From: CAYPLH01 sp964411505
GTDB taxonomy: Bacteria; Bacillota; Clostridia; CAYPLH01; DUMO01
Direction: 5' to 3'
Assembly: GCA_964411505.1 (NCBI GenBank)
Contig: CAYPLH010000021.1
Location: 1-60,879 of the forward strand
Length of the DNA stretch: 60,879 bases
Part shown: piece by piece, positions 52,993 through 60,879 of the stretch
Position numbering within the stretch: position 1 is the stretch's first letter
Layout of the letters: the number at the start of each line of letters is the position of its first letter
Notes under the pieces: generated by a model
What the model saw: the letters and a program-made list of their open reading frames with translations, nothing else
What the model was told of the DNA's origin: nothing
The model's database searches: none
Position numbers and translations under genes: made by a program

Positions 52993-54795
52993 ACTATGGT
53001 ACTCTGTTATATGCTGATCCATAACGTTCATCACCATGGTCTGCATTCCCATAAGCACTGTCGAGATTTGGTTGTCTACGAACGATTCGCTTGCGAGTCC
53101 AGATACTGCGCTATTTATCTCCTGCGTAACCCAGTATTCAGCAGCATATCCCTGTAACGCATAACCCAAATCGACATAAGTAACGTAGTTGCTGTGAGTG
53201 TGGGAGTTATTGGCATAATTCGCACTTATCCAACCTCTAGTGGCGATCTCGTTGTCATTTGAACCGTCAAAATATTCAGCTTTTCCCGATTGGCTATTAA
53301 GTGTAATATTATCATTCGCCTCTATTACTATTTGGGTTTCAGAGTTTAAAAGAACACCATTATCACTAAATGCCAGTACACCTTGCAAAACATCAGAATT
53401 ATTGTAAAAATCAAGTTCGCCATTTAAACCATTTTCATGTATTTTTATTTTATAGTTAGTTCCGACCGTCATTTCACCACCAGTTATTTTGGGTCCGTAT
53501 ATGCTAATAATAGCGTCTATAACTCCTGCCGTAATCTTATTAGCAGAGACATTTCCGATATGAGCATTAATAATCTGTGCATCGCCAATATGCGCTGTTA
53601 GAATAGCGGCTTCCGCAATGTGAGCAGAGCCTATAGCTGCTTGAGCAATGGCAGCAGAACCAACAGCGGCATTTGCAATTTTGGTGGCTTCAACAGAGCT
53701 ATCAGCAAGTTTTGAAGCTTCAACCGCTAAATCAGCCAGTTTGTCCACGTCAATAGCTTGATTAGCAATTGCTCTTGTAGTCACAGAGGCATCTGCTAAA
53801 TGCTTTTGCGTGATAGAAAAATTTGAGAGATTGTATCCTGACATGTATCCCGAAGAATCGAACACATCCTCAACAAGCTTAGTGGCATCAAACGAAGCCT
53901 TAAGTTGTTCTCCTATCCTTTCTAGCGGATCACCTATCTCAAGTTCGCATACCCATGGTTGAAATATGTTATATTTATGTTGCAGTATCCTAAGTTTAGG
54001 CGACTCGGGAGCAACAACATCGTCAATAACATCCACTATATCGCCAACAGAAAAATCCTCGTGTTCGTATTCCGGAAGCGTTCTAAGGTCAACCATAGCC
54101 ACCTTGTAGTTGTGTCTGGGACAGCTGTTCAATAAAAGGTGCAATTCACCCTTTTCTTTTAGCTCTTGAGCGTCATATATATTCTGATTCTTGTATATTG
54201 CAGTAAATTCTCTTGGTGAATATGAGTTATTAGTAATATATTTAACTCCGCCATTTACAGAGGCTATATCTAGGTCATCATGTCCAAAACAGTATAGCTT
54301 TGTTATAAGCCTATTGCTCTGTGTCCGGGTGATATGCTTAAGATTCTTCCTATACCGCACTTGGAATCCAGTACAATTCTGCCACGTATCGTTTGAGCGA
54401 AAATGCACTATTTTGTTGACTGAATCCCATAAAATATAGCCGCCCCATTTTGATTGAATTTCCTTGATAAGCGCAAAGCGGCTTACCTTTTCTGCCTCAA
54501 TATCATGGATACCTGGCACGTCTACGATACCTATAGACCATCCGGAACCATCCAAAACAGCATACAAGGCATGTCCAGCACTGCCAACAGGATAGCGCCC
54601 ACCTGACAAGTCAGAACCACCGCCAACAATAATAACCGCTAAATCGGCAGGTTCCGGCGCGGTTGGGTCGTTAGATATATTTGGTACAGGATACATCGTT
54701 TCAAGTTCACTCCAGCGTTCCTCTGCCATAAATTTAGCCCAGAGACTATTGTCCTCTTTACGGATAATATCTACTGCTTGCTCCCTAAGGGTCAT
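52990..54795 (-). CDS. phage tail protein (prophage endopeptidase-tail family), N-terminus replaced
   Basis: A 601-residue protein. DGSGWSIGIVDVPGIHDIEA and GGYILWDSVNKIV match the tail-endopeptidase family. It is followed by a helical or repetitive fibre-like part (about 340-430, AS.LADSSVEATKIANAAVGS type) and a C-terminal coiled region. The first roughly 80 residues (MTLREQAVDIIRKEDNSLWA...) do not look like the family's usual start. ATG 54795 has AAGGA eight bases upstream and overlaps the preceding early-type gene by 11 bp. No other tail or head genes are present. Confidence 0.72.
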   Translation of the reverse strand: MTLREQAVDIIRKEDNSLWAKFMAEERWSELETMYPVPNISNDPTAPEPADLAVIIVGGGSDLSGGRYPVGSAGHALYAVLDGSGWSIGIVDVPGIHDIEAEKVSRFALIKEIQSKWGGYILWDSVNKIVHFRSNDTWQNCTGFQVRYRKNLKHITRTQSNRLITKLYCFGHDDLDIASVNGGVKYITNNSYSPREFTAIYKNQNIYDAQELKEKGELHLLLNSCPRHNYKVAMVDLRTLPEYEHEDFSVGDIVDVIDDVVAPESPKLRILQHKYNIFQPWVCELEIGDPLERIGEQLKASFDATKLVEDVFDSSGYMSGYNLSNFSITQKHLADASVTTRAIANQAIDVDKLADLAVEASKLADSSVEATKIANAAVGSAAIAQAAIGSAHIAEAAILTAHIGDAQIINAHIGNVSANKITAGVIDAIISIYGPKITGGEMTVGTNYKIKIHENGLNGELDFYNNSDVLQGVLAFSDNGVLLNSETQIVIEANDNITLNSQSGKAEYFDGSNDNEIATRGWISANYANNSHTHSNYVTYVDLGYALQGYAAEYWVTQEINSAVSGLASESFVDNQISTVLMGMQTMVMNVMDQHITEYHS

Positions 54796-54937
54796 CAAGA
54801 TATTCCTTGCAATTATTAATGACAATTTTCTTCACACCTGAAAGCATTATCTTGTTGACTATAATATTGTGCCCTCCAACATCTGCTAACACCTCTGATA
54901 CTTGGTCAATGTTGTATTTTTTCAACTCGAATCTCAT
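54785..54937 (-). CDS. small prophage ORF, unknown
   Basis: 50 residues from ATG 54937 (MRFELKKYNIDQVSEVLADV), preceded by AAAGGAG. The frame is also open to ATG 55018, giving 77 residues with a poor ribosome site. Its end overlaps the tail gene's start. Function unknown. Confidence 0.5.
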   Translation of the reverse strand: MRFELKKYNIDQVSEVLADVGGHNIIVNKIMLSGVKKIVINNCKEYLDDP

Positions 54938-55007
54938 TATTTTTGTTTCTCCTTTCATTGCGGATATAACGCTCATATTAATAATTTCGTGTACTCTTGC
55001 TTTTATT

Positions 55008-55178
55008 TTAGAAAACATTAAGGTCCGCCATCAAGCGGGTAAGGTCAATCAGATCCGTATCCTTGTCGGTCATTTTCTTATGTCTAATCAAGTCCGCTCG
55101 CAAATGTCGTAAAGCTAATTCCAATAACTCCATTTGCCGGCGATTTAAAGATTTTCCATCAACATAAATCTTACGCAT
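55008..55178 (-). CDS. small prophage ORF, unknown
   Basis: 56 residues from ATG 55178, behind AAGGAG (MRKIYVDGKSLNRRQMELLE). Basic and helical. Function unknown. The 84 bp to its right holds no gene. Confidence 0.55.
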   Translation of the reverse strand: MRKIYVDGKSLNRRQMELLELALRHLRADLIRHKKMTDKDTDLIDLTRLMADLNVF

Positions 55179-55298
55179 AACTCTTCTCCTTACTCTTTTT
55201 ATGATTCTACTCATATAGAAAACATCGTTATTTCACTTAAATTTGCTTTTAATCTGCTCAAATGTGTTTTATATCACTTAAGATATTAAAACCGATAA

Positions 55299-55670
55299 TT
55301 ACCCTGCTTTTCTTGTTTTTGCCCCGTGTTTTTGAATAAACTTTGCGTTACGTTTACTTCGGGGTGAAACATTCTGTCCTTTTGTATATGTTTTCAAAAT
55401 TGCAGCCGCTTCTTGTATCAGTGATTCAGGGAATAATAGTATTGCCTCTGAATCGCCTATTCTGAAAGGCTTGAATATGTCAGGGTATACCTTTAGTAGC
55501 TTATTCGTAATTTTTATGCTTGGTATATAAGCGCTGAGTGTATTTTCGTTATACCGGCTTATATCAGAACCCCTTTTTATCCTACAAGGTAAAAAGGTAA
55601 ATTCTAGTGGCTTTCCTGTTCTTTTATCTATCTCATAGATAACTCGATACTTACCTCTATATTTCAACAT
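55299..55670 (-). CDS. conserved phage protein, unknown
   Basis: 123 residues starting MLKYRGKYRVIYEIDKRTGK, with FLPCRIKRGSDISRYNENTL and a basic tail. It looks like a conserved hypothetical family of Clostridia phages. It is part of the early module behind GGAGGAAG. Confidence 0.6.
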   Translation of the reverse strand: MLKYRGKYRVIYEIDKRTGKPLEFTFLPCRIKRGSDISRYNENTLSAYIPSIKITNKLLKVYPDIFKPFRIGDSEAILLFPESLIQEAAAILKTYTKGQNVSPRSKRNAKFIQKHGAKTRKAG

Positions 55671-55733
55671 ATTTACTTCCTCCTCTCTTTAGTAGTACAT
55701 TTATCAATTCATTAAAACAGAACAACCAACTAC

Positions 55734-55994
55734 TTACCTGATATGCATTCCCCTTAAGATTTCTTCATCAGTCACAATTTCACCCCATTCTTTCAGCACT
55801 TCTAAGTAACTGTTTAACGTGTCCAATATCTCAATTCTGAAAGTTAGTATATGGTTTTCTTTTTCTTCGTTAGGTATATTTATATCGTCAAGATACTTCC
55901 CGGCATTTTGCTGCCGCGTCAATAACCGGTTATAAGATTTTTTTACTTCGTTTATAATTTCAGGTGTCGGTTCCACTATTTCAGATATTTTCAA
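55734..55994 (-). CDS. small helical prophage protein, unknown
   Basis: 86 residues. The start is TTG 55994, preceded by AAAGGAGGAG. Acidic and mainly helical. It directly follows the primase-helicase gene and may be co-transcribed with it. Confidence 0.6.
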   Translation of the reverse strand: MKISEIVEPTPEIINEVKKSYNRLLTRQQNAGKYLDDINIPNEEKENHILTFRIEILDTLNSYLEVLKEWGEIVTDEEILRGMHIR

Positions 55995-56009
55995 AGTCCG
56001 CTCCTCCTT

Positions 56010-57821
56010 TCAAAAGGGTAAGGTGCTATCTTCAACGCTCTGCTCCCACCATTGCGGCTTATTGTCCTGTGTTTCCCATCCGTATTGTTTTCGAAGCAAG
56101 TTGTCATCCCTAGCCATGTAGAAGCGTTTACATTGTTCATGAAATTTCAAACCTATTGTTATCTCCTGCCTGCCTGTGAAACGGCTTTTAAACACGTCTA
56201 TCAGGGCATCACATTCGGAATAAGCCACCATGTATTTGTCTTCCCTGTCTTCATTTGCTATCCGGTGTACTCCGAATGCGTTATCAGCGAGGTTAGTTAT
56301 GTCCCCGCTACCACCTACATCCATTTTTGTAACCCTTCCGTTTGTTTTTCTGGGATGAGCTACTACATGGACATGCACATCATATTTCTTTGCGAAAGCT
56401 GTTATTGTTTTAATGAATTCACTTTGTTTACGGTAGTAATCATCACCTGTGCCGCCTATCATCATCATAAGGTTATCTACTAAGAAAATCTTACAATCAT
56501 GTCTTCTCGCTGCTGTGGTGAACACTCGCATCACACTGTCTGTATCTATAGCTGACATTGAGTCGTACAGGAAGAACTTATCGTAATACCAGGCTTTCAT
56601 TTTCGCTGATGTCTGGTTGTCTACATACGCCCTATCACCCTCTAAGACATAGTCGTACTTGTGCGATATGTGTTCAGGCCCCGCCATTTGAAGCTCAATC
56701 CAGTAGCGGAATAATGGGTTCGGTAATTCACCAGAAAAAGCACATACACTGTGGACTTGTTCAACTGTTTCGATAAGTAATTGCCCTAAAAGAGTGGATT
56801 TCCCGCTGCCATTTAAGCCTGTCCAAACTGAAACCTGCCCCATCATGAAGCCTCCTATTTTTCTATCAAGCCCGCGGATTCCACTTGCGACTTTAACTAT
56901 TTTATCTAAGTCTAAAGCTTTAACATCAGCCATTCTTATCAACGCTTCAACTGGCACATCCTTGGCATTCTTATACGCTTCGGTTATTTCCTCTTTTCCG
57001 CGCTTCACAAGGCACTCGTTTGCATCCTTGCAATCACCCGGTAACTCCATAACCTTGACACGCCATTCTCCAAGTTTCGGGATGAGCTTATGTATCATTT
57101 CTTTGCCGGGTTCGTCGTTGTCACCGCACAGGTAAATAGTTTTAAACTGTTCTAACCAATGGAAGTTAGCTTCAACCCAATTCAAGTCCTCGCTACCGTT
57201 TGGAACTGATACGACATTCCTTATTCCGGCTTCGTACAAAGCAAGTGCATCAAGCTCACCTTCGCAAATTGTCAGTGTGTCGCCTTTCACCGTTTGCATC
57301 CCAAACAATGTCGTTGTGTCAGTTCCTTCTTCCCGCCACATCTTCATTTCGCCCTTGTTTACTTTTCTGGCAGGACGATACTTTACAGCTACCTGAACAC
57401 CTTCTTTGATGAATGGGAGAGCCATGTTTTCTTTACCGTCATCACCAACGCCATACATCTTGCACGTTTTTTCACTTATCCCGCGCAGCTTTAGATATTC
57501 CAACACCTTGTTTCCGGCGTCATTAACTTTCGCCATTGACTTTTTAAATGTCTTTTTGTATTGTTTGTATTCCTTTGTGTCCGTAATACTCACCTCCCCA
57601 AAATCAAGTAATAGCTTGTAAAATGTTCCCGATACTCCGCAGCTCCCGCGCTTGCAGTTGAATATGCCTGTTTCTGCATTCATAGCAAATGTGCCTTTGT
57701 CGTGGTGCTTGCCGCCATTGCAATAAGGACAGTAAACAGGTACCACTTGAGGTCCTTGCCTTGTGCGCTTTGTTTTATAGTCCCTGAAATGCTTCCGTGC
57801 AAACTCAATAGGTGTAATCAT
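56010..57821 (-). CDS. phage primase-helicase (T7 gp4/Twinkle type)
   Basis: A 603-residue bifunctional replication protein. The N-terminal zinc ribbon has CPYC and CKRGSCG (about 31-60). The Toprim domain (about 180-270) has ICEGELDALALYEAG and CGDNDEPGK. The RecA-like helicase (about 305-560) has Walker A WTGLNGSGKSTLLGQ and Walker B KIFLVDNLMMM. It starts within the preceding gene's stop (ATGA overlap). Confidence 0.9.
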   Translation of the reverse strand: MITPIEFARKHFRDYKTKRTRQGPQVVPVYCPYCNGGKHHDKGTFAMNAETGIFNCKRGSCGVSGTFYKLLLDFGEVSITDTKEYKQYKKTFKKSMAKVNDAGNKVLEYLKLRGISEKTCKMYGVGDDGKENMALPFIKEGVQVAVKYRPARKVNKGEMKMWREEGTDTTTLFGMQTVKGDTLTICEGELDALALYEAGIRNVVSVPNGSEDLNWVEANFHWLEQFKTIYLCGDNDEPGKEMIHKLIPKLGEWRVKVMELPGDCKDANECLVKRGKEEITEAYKNAKDVPVEALIRMADVKALDLDKIVKVASGIRGLDRKIGGFMMGQVSVWTGLNGSGKSTLLGQLLIETVEQVHSVCAFSGELPNPLFRYWIELQMAGPEHISHKYDYVLEGDRAYVDNQTSAKMKAWYYDKFFLYDSMSAIDTDSVMRVFTTAARRHDCKIFLVDNLMMMIGGTGDDYYRKQSEFIKTITAFAKKYDVHVHVVAHPRKTNGRVTKMDVGGSGDITNLADNAFGVHRIANEDREDKYMVAYSECDALIDVFKSRFTGRQEITIGLKFHEQCKRFYMARDDNLLRKQYGWETQDNKPQWWEQSVEDSTLPF

Positions 57822-58603
57822 TCGAGAATCACCGTTCCTTTAGCAGGTCTGTCCCTGCTCCTTGTGGACAGTTTAAATTCAGCTTCATCCGCTTTCACGT
57901 TTCTCAAAATCCCAAAAAAGTAACTCTCTCTTTTGCTGTGCAGTGAAGGATTGTTTATCACTGTATGGCAAGCATACTTGACTACAATAGGCGGATACTT
58001 GTCCATTTCGGTATATACTTGATGTATTACGCTGTCGCTTATTTTGCCGCTTACTCTTGTTGTCCGTAGAATGTCAAAATATTCGTCAATTTGGTTCAGT
58101 GTTTCAGAATCATACCGGCGTCTGAAATTTTCAATTTCAAGAGAAAGATCTTTCTTTATAGTTTTATTTAATGTTTTCTTTTCTTGGTAGAACAATTGTT
58201 CACCTGTTGTGTTGAGCAATTGTTCTACTGTTGTACCCTGTTCTGGTTCTACTGTAGAATTCTGATTCACCTGTGGAACTATAGTTCTATACTCCCATTC
58301 ATCATAATTTTTATTAAATGAAAGAATCCTCGGTGATGTATAGGTTGATTCCTTGATAACAATAATAATCTTAGCGTTTATAAGTACCTTTAATTCTTGT
58401 GATATGTACCGCTTGCTTATTCCTGTTACTCTTGCAATAAAAGATTCAGATAATTCAGCTTGTTTTCTTTGGAATCCATATAAATAGCGCCAACATACCA
58501 ACACTATTTTTAGATGTGTAGCATTAGAAAGTGTCTTTATAACCACATCCAGTAATTCATTTGCAACTCGCGTATAACCATTTTTTAACTGAACATCAGC
58601 CAT
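57818..58603 (-). CDS. phage replication initiator (lambda O-like N-domain)
   Basis: A 261-residue protein. The N-terminal winged helix (GYTRVANELLDVVIKT, LSESFIARVTGISKRYISQE) fits phage replication protein O. A central acidic/Gln-rich linker and a C-terminal helical part follow. It probably binds the phage origin and recruits the primase-helicase downstream. ATG 58603 (MADVQLKNGY) follows GGTGGG. Confidence 0.8.
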   Translation of the reverse strand: MADVQLKNGYTRVANELLDVVIKTLSNATHLKIVLVCWRYLYGFQRKQAELSESFIARVTGISKRYISQELKVLINAKIIIVIKESTYTSPRILSFNKNYDEWEYRTIVPQVNQNSTVEPEQGTTVEQLLNTTGEQLFYQEKKTLNKTIKKDLSLEIENFRRRYDSETLNQIDEYFDILRTTRVSGKISDSVIHQVYTEMDKYPPIVVKYACHTVINNPSLHSKRESYFFGILRNVKADEAEFKLSTRSRDRPAKGTVILE

Positions 58604-58820
58604 TGTTCCCACCAACTTTCAGTGCTTCATATTCATCCAGATGATTTTCAAAACCCTTTATAAGCCTATCCGAAAGAAATTCACCCCGGTACTTGCTATT
58701 CATATATGCCTTTAGCACTCTGTAATTATCGTTTGCTGGGAATCCCCGCCTTTTAGCATGCTGTAAAATCTCTCCGGTTGCAGTTATACGGAGATAATGC
58801 CGGAAATTGTGGTATTTCAT
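58596..58820 (-). CDS. small prophage protein, unknown
   Basis: 74 residues from ATG 58820 (MKYHNFRHYLRITATGEILQ) behind GGCAGGTGG. Overlaps the initiator gene by 8 bp. Basic; no family recognised. Confidence 0.55.
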   Translation of the reverse strand: MKYHNFRHYLRITATGEILQHAKRRGFPANDNYRVLKAYMNSKYRGEFLSDRLIKGFENHLDEYEALKVGGNNG

Positions 58821-58960
58821 GTTAACCACCTGCCTTTAGCAAGCTGTTGAGCTTTATAAGCCCTGATGAAGGAATCTTTCAGCCGTTTAGGAGTACCGTT
58901 TTGGTCTAGTATCTTTTCAAGCTTTTTCTTTTTATGCTCTATAATCAGCTTTTTAAGCAT
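58817..58960 (-). CDS. small basic prophage protein, unknown
   Basis: 47 residues from ATG 58960 (MLKKLIIEHKKKKLEKILDQ) behind AGGGGTGG. Very lysine-rich and helical. Its stop overlaps the next gene's start region. Confidence 0.5.
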   Translation of the reverse strand: MLKKLIIEHKKKKLEKILDQNGTPKRLKDSFIRAYKAQQLAKGRWLT

Positions 58961-58970
58961 ATTACCACCC

Positions 58971-59225
58971 CTATCCTGAAACCCTTCTAAGCTTTCCGTA
59001 GCTTGATTCTGTTTTCCCTTTTTCTTCATCATCGTATGGGTTTTTGAGAAAATCTACCATTTCGCTAAGGTTATACAAAAAACGATTGCCGGCTCGTCTC
59101 ACTGATTTAAGCTGTCCGGTTATTACGATTTGACGCCAGTCGTGTCTAGAGACGCTTGTTCCAGGATCTATGGTTTCTTTATATTCGTCATAACCCTTGT
59201 CGATGGTCCTAATTTTTGGCATCAT
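58971..59225 (-). CDS. small DNA-binding protein (excisionase/helix-turn-helix type)
   Basis: 84 residues with DWRQIVITGQLKSVRRAGNR and FLYNLSEMVDFLKNP, the pattern of HTH_17/excisionase proteins. Behind AAGGAGG. Overlaps the repressor gene by 4 bp, so the two are co-transcribed. Confidence 0.65.
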   Translation of the reverse strand: MMPKIRTIDKGYDEYKETIDPGTSVSRHDWRQIVITGQLKSVRRAGNRFLYNLSEMVDFLKNPYDDEEKGKTESSYGKLRRVSG

Positions 59226-59440
59226 TTTACCTCCTTATTATTCTGGTACTCAGGGAATAAATTTGCTTCCGGCATATCCAATGCTTCAGATAAACGTTTT
59301 CGCCATCCTTCGTAAACATAAATTTTATGATTTTCTATATTACAAATCGTTCCCGGAGCGATACCCGTCAGTTGTGAGAGTTTCAATTGAGAAATTCCCC
59401 GACCTTCGCGAACATCCCTTAAATTATTTTTTTTTAGCAT
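59222..59440 (-). CDS. XRE-family repressor-like regulator
   Basis: 72 residues with one helix-turn-helix (LRDVREGRGISQLKLSQLTG, IAPGTICNIENHK). Divergent from the 59554 gene across a promoter region with a palindrome, the usual layout of a lysogeny switch. It may be a Cro-like or CI-like protein, but it lacks a C-terminal dimerisation or peptidase domain. Confidence 0.82.
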   Translation of the reverse strand: MLKKNNLRDVREGRGISQLKLSQLTGIAPGTICNIENHKIYVYEGWRKRLSEALDMPEANLFPEYQNNKEVK

Positions 59441-59455
59441 TTAATCTCCTCCTTA

Positions 59456-59511
59456 TTGACAATGCGCTTTACAGTACAATATAATCATAGCAGAAATAAA
59501 TCATAAATGAT
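59456..59511 (+). promoter_or_regulatory. promoter and operator of the lysogeny switch
   Basis: TTGACA (59456-59461) and TATAAT (59480-59485), 18 bp apart, drive the 59554 gene. ATCAT-AA-ATGAT (59500-59511) is a small palindrome just downstream, a candidate site for the divergent XRE protein. Confidence 0.75.
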
Positions 59512-59553
59512 ATTTATAATTTATTTAGAATTAATTAATAGGAGAAACTGATT

Positions 59554-60732
59554 ATGATTATAAACAAGGCACCGTTTTTATATTGGTATAGGACAAAATG
59601 CTTTATAGAAAATAAAAGGATACAAGAGATTGATTACCATAACAGGATCGCCTACATCATTAAAGACGCTCCTTCGTTGTTACAAGATTTTATTAAGATA
59701 GACATAAATAATGAAGAAACAATAATAGACTTTGTAAATAACTATGGATTTTTAACGCATGAATTTGCAGGGGATAAAGTCAAAATCGGCACTTTGTCAT
59801 CTAAAGGGTTTAAAAGCACCTATTCCGAAAGTGTGGATTCCTTTAAAGAACGGGTGGCAGAATTTAAAATGCTTCTAATTCTCCATAAAGTGTATACATC
59901 TGATGAGCCAGTAAGTGTCTTGCTTAATCCCAACAACGCTATATCGTGGCATTACAGGATACTTAGTGAGTTGCGCCAGAGAACACGAGGCTATTTAGAC
60001 ATAAAAACAGAGAATAGCGTAATAAAAAGTATAGCCATCAAAGAACAAGATTATTTCGAAGGAATGGAATATAGTACTTCGATAATCCATAGTGAAAAAG
60101 ATTTAAAGAGTGTTGCATCTGATATACTAACGAGAATTATAAATGAGGGTATAAAAGATATTTGCCCAATGCTTAAGTTAAACAATGAATTTAACGAGAT
60201 AAACAGTACATGGAAAACACGCTCTTTGTTGGAAATATTATATCTTAAGTACTACGAAACAATTTCTAATGGAGAAGAACTAAGAAGGTGTGCTAATGAA
60301 AAATGTAACAAAGAAAAGTATTTTCCTGTTAGAATAGATAAAGTTAAGAGATACTGTTGCAACGAGTGTGCATTTCAGGGTATGCAAAATGATGCTTATA
60401 GAGAAATAAGAAACCCAAACAGCAACAAGTATTCACCCGCAAAGGCTAAGTTTCAAGAGGTGTATGGAAAATTATATTATCTCGATTCTTACAATAGAAT
60501 CGATAGAGAGATTTTTAAAAAATGGAGTAAAAAAGCAAGAAAAAAGCTAAAGGATATAAATAACGATACTATAAAACAATCAGGCTTTATTGAATGGTTA
60601 GGTGTTTTAGAAGAAGCCCATAAACAGGCCAAAGAAGGCAAGATAACATATAAAAAGCTTGAGGAAATTATAACTATTCTAACTAGAGAATTGGAGGTTG
60701 AATATAATGGCAAGTATCAGGAGAAGAAGTGA
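59554..60732 (+). CDS. unknown prophage protein with a C-terminal CGNR-like zinc finger
   Basis: A 392-residue soluble protein. Near residues 250-275 it has C-x4-C (CANEKC) and C-x3-C (CCNEC) in a CGNR-type arrangement. The N-terminal 230 residues match nothing I know. It lies between the repressor and the integrase with its own strong promoter, and it overlaps the integrase start by 26 bp. Genes in this slot are often superinfection or lysogeny functions; none is shown here. Confidence 0.65.
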   Translation: MIINKAPFLYWYRTKCFIENKRIQEIDYHNRIAYIIKDAPSLLQDFIKIDINNEETIIDFVNNYGFLTHEFAGDKVKIGTLSSKGFKSTYSESVDSFKERVAEFKMLLILHKVYTSDEPVSVLLNPNNAISWHYRILSELRQRTRGYLDIKTENSVIKSIAIKEQDYFEGMEYSTSIIHSEKDLKSVASDILTRIINEGIKDICPMLKLNNEFNEINSTWKTRSLLEILYLKYYETISNGEELRRCANEKCNKEKYFPVRIDKVKRYCCNECAFQGMQNDAYREIRNPNSNKYSPAKAKFQEVYGKLYYLDSYNRIDREIFKKWSKKARKKLKDINNDTIKQSGFIEWLGVLEEAHKQAKEGKITYKKLEEIITILTRELEVEYNGKYQEKK

Positions 60733-60844
60733 AAACAGTTGGCAAATTATTGTTTCTTGTGGTTATGATGGTGAGGGAAAAAAACTAACAAAGACAAAAA
60801 CAATAAAACAGGATCCGGAACTGAGTGAACTACATCGCCATTGA
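60707..60844 (+). pseudogene. int: tyrosine integrase, N-terminal fragment
   Basis: The frame reads MASIRRRSENSWQIIVSCGY, then GKKLTKTKTIKQDPELSE, the arm-binding N-domain typical of Firmicutes phage integrases. It then diverges into ELHRH and stops at 60842. The catalytic part is missing, cut at about 60826 by the sequence described in the next entry. The ribosome site is TTGGAGG. Confidence 0.8.
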
Positions 60845-60879
60845 AATGGCGAGCTTCGAGCTCCCGACAAAACAATGAT
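60826..60879. mobile_element. probable IS200/IS605-type element end (partial)
   Basis: From TGAACTAC the sequence forms CGCCAT-TGAA-ATGGCG (60836-60851) and GAGCT-TCG-AGCTC (60851-60863), followed by CCGAC. Subterminal hairpins next to GAACTAC and CCGAC resemble the ends of IS200/IS605 (TnpB-only) elements as I recall them. The window stops 16 bases later, so no transposase is visible. Confidence 0.5.

Overview
The window is a low-GC, spore-forming member of the Clostridia (Firmicutes). This rests on rpmH-rnpA-yidD-yidC-jag-mnmE-mnmG-rsmG-noc reading left from the origin, dnaA-dnaN-recF-remB-gyrB-parA-parB reading right, and the sporulation or germination genes bofA, yaaL, a yabG remnant, sleB and ypeB. 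SLH-domain surface proteins, an LTA-synthase-like enzyme and motAB suggest a motile, S-layered anaerobe. I cannot name the species. Both ends look like assembly-contig ends: the left is a TAAC microsatellite, and the right stops just inside what looks like an insertion sequence.

Layout. 1-7.8 kb: nadA, an orphan agrB, a large SLH protein, an O-antigen-ligase-like membrane protein and a repeat-expanded coiled-coil protein, all on the minus strand. 7.8-18.9 kb: gyrA, noc, rsmG, mnmG, mnmE, jag, yidC, yidD, rnpA, rpmH (minus). 18.9-21.4 kb: the bipartite oriC around dnaA, with DnaA boxes on both sides. 21.4-29.5 kb: dnaN, recF, remB, gyrB, parA, parB and a pseudo-NlpC/P60 lipoprotein (plus), with two parS sites buried in long perfect palindromes. 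29.7-38 kb: a diacylglycerol-glucosyltransferase-like gene, sporulation genes, sleB-ypeB, a receptor-plus-AgrD-like peptide pair, and the helicase-loader pair dnaD/dnaI. 38.3-44.3 kb: tRNA-Arg, an LTA-synthase-like gene, a GH18-SLH protein, motA and motB. 44.4-48.1 kb: an accessory defence region with a Fic module and an AbiL-like (AAA ATPase + RloB) pair whose RloB gene carries an in-frame stop. 48.27 kb to the end: a defective prophage in a tRNA-Ser(GCU) gene. It keeps a lysogeny and replication module, one tail gene, one independently transcribed cargo gene and several decayed fragments, but no head or terminase genes. Its integrase is cut off after about 40 codons.

How it fits together. 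Genes flanking oriC mostly run away from it, as expected for bidirectional replication. Noc and ParB are both present and are separable by their DNA-specificity residues.

The most unusual signals are: a three-copy MITE-like palindromic repeat family spread around oriC; an Agr-type signal split between an orphan AgrB at 1.2 kb and an AgrD-like peptide at 35.6 kb, the latter translationally coupled to a kinase-less receptor; a yabG gene cut to its N-terminal domain beside one of the MITEs; a lipoprotein whose NlpC/P60 catalytic Cys is Ser; and a Fic toxin with an unfamiliar partner under a perfect 15-bp inverted-repeat operator.
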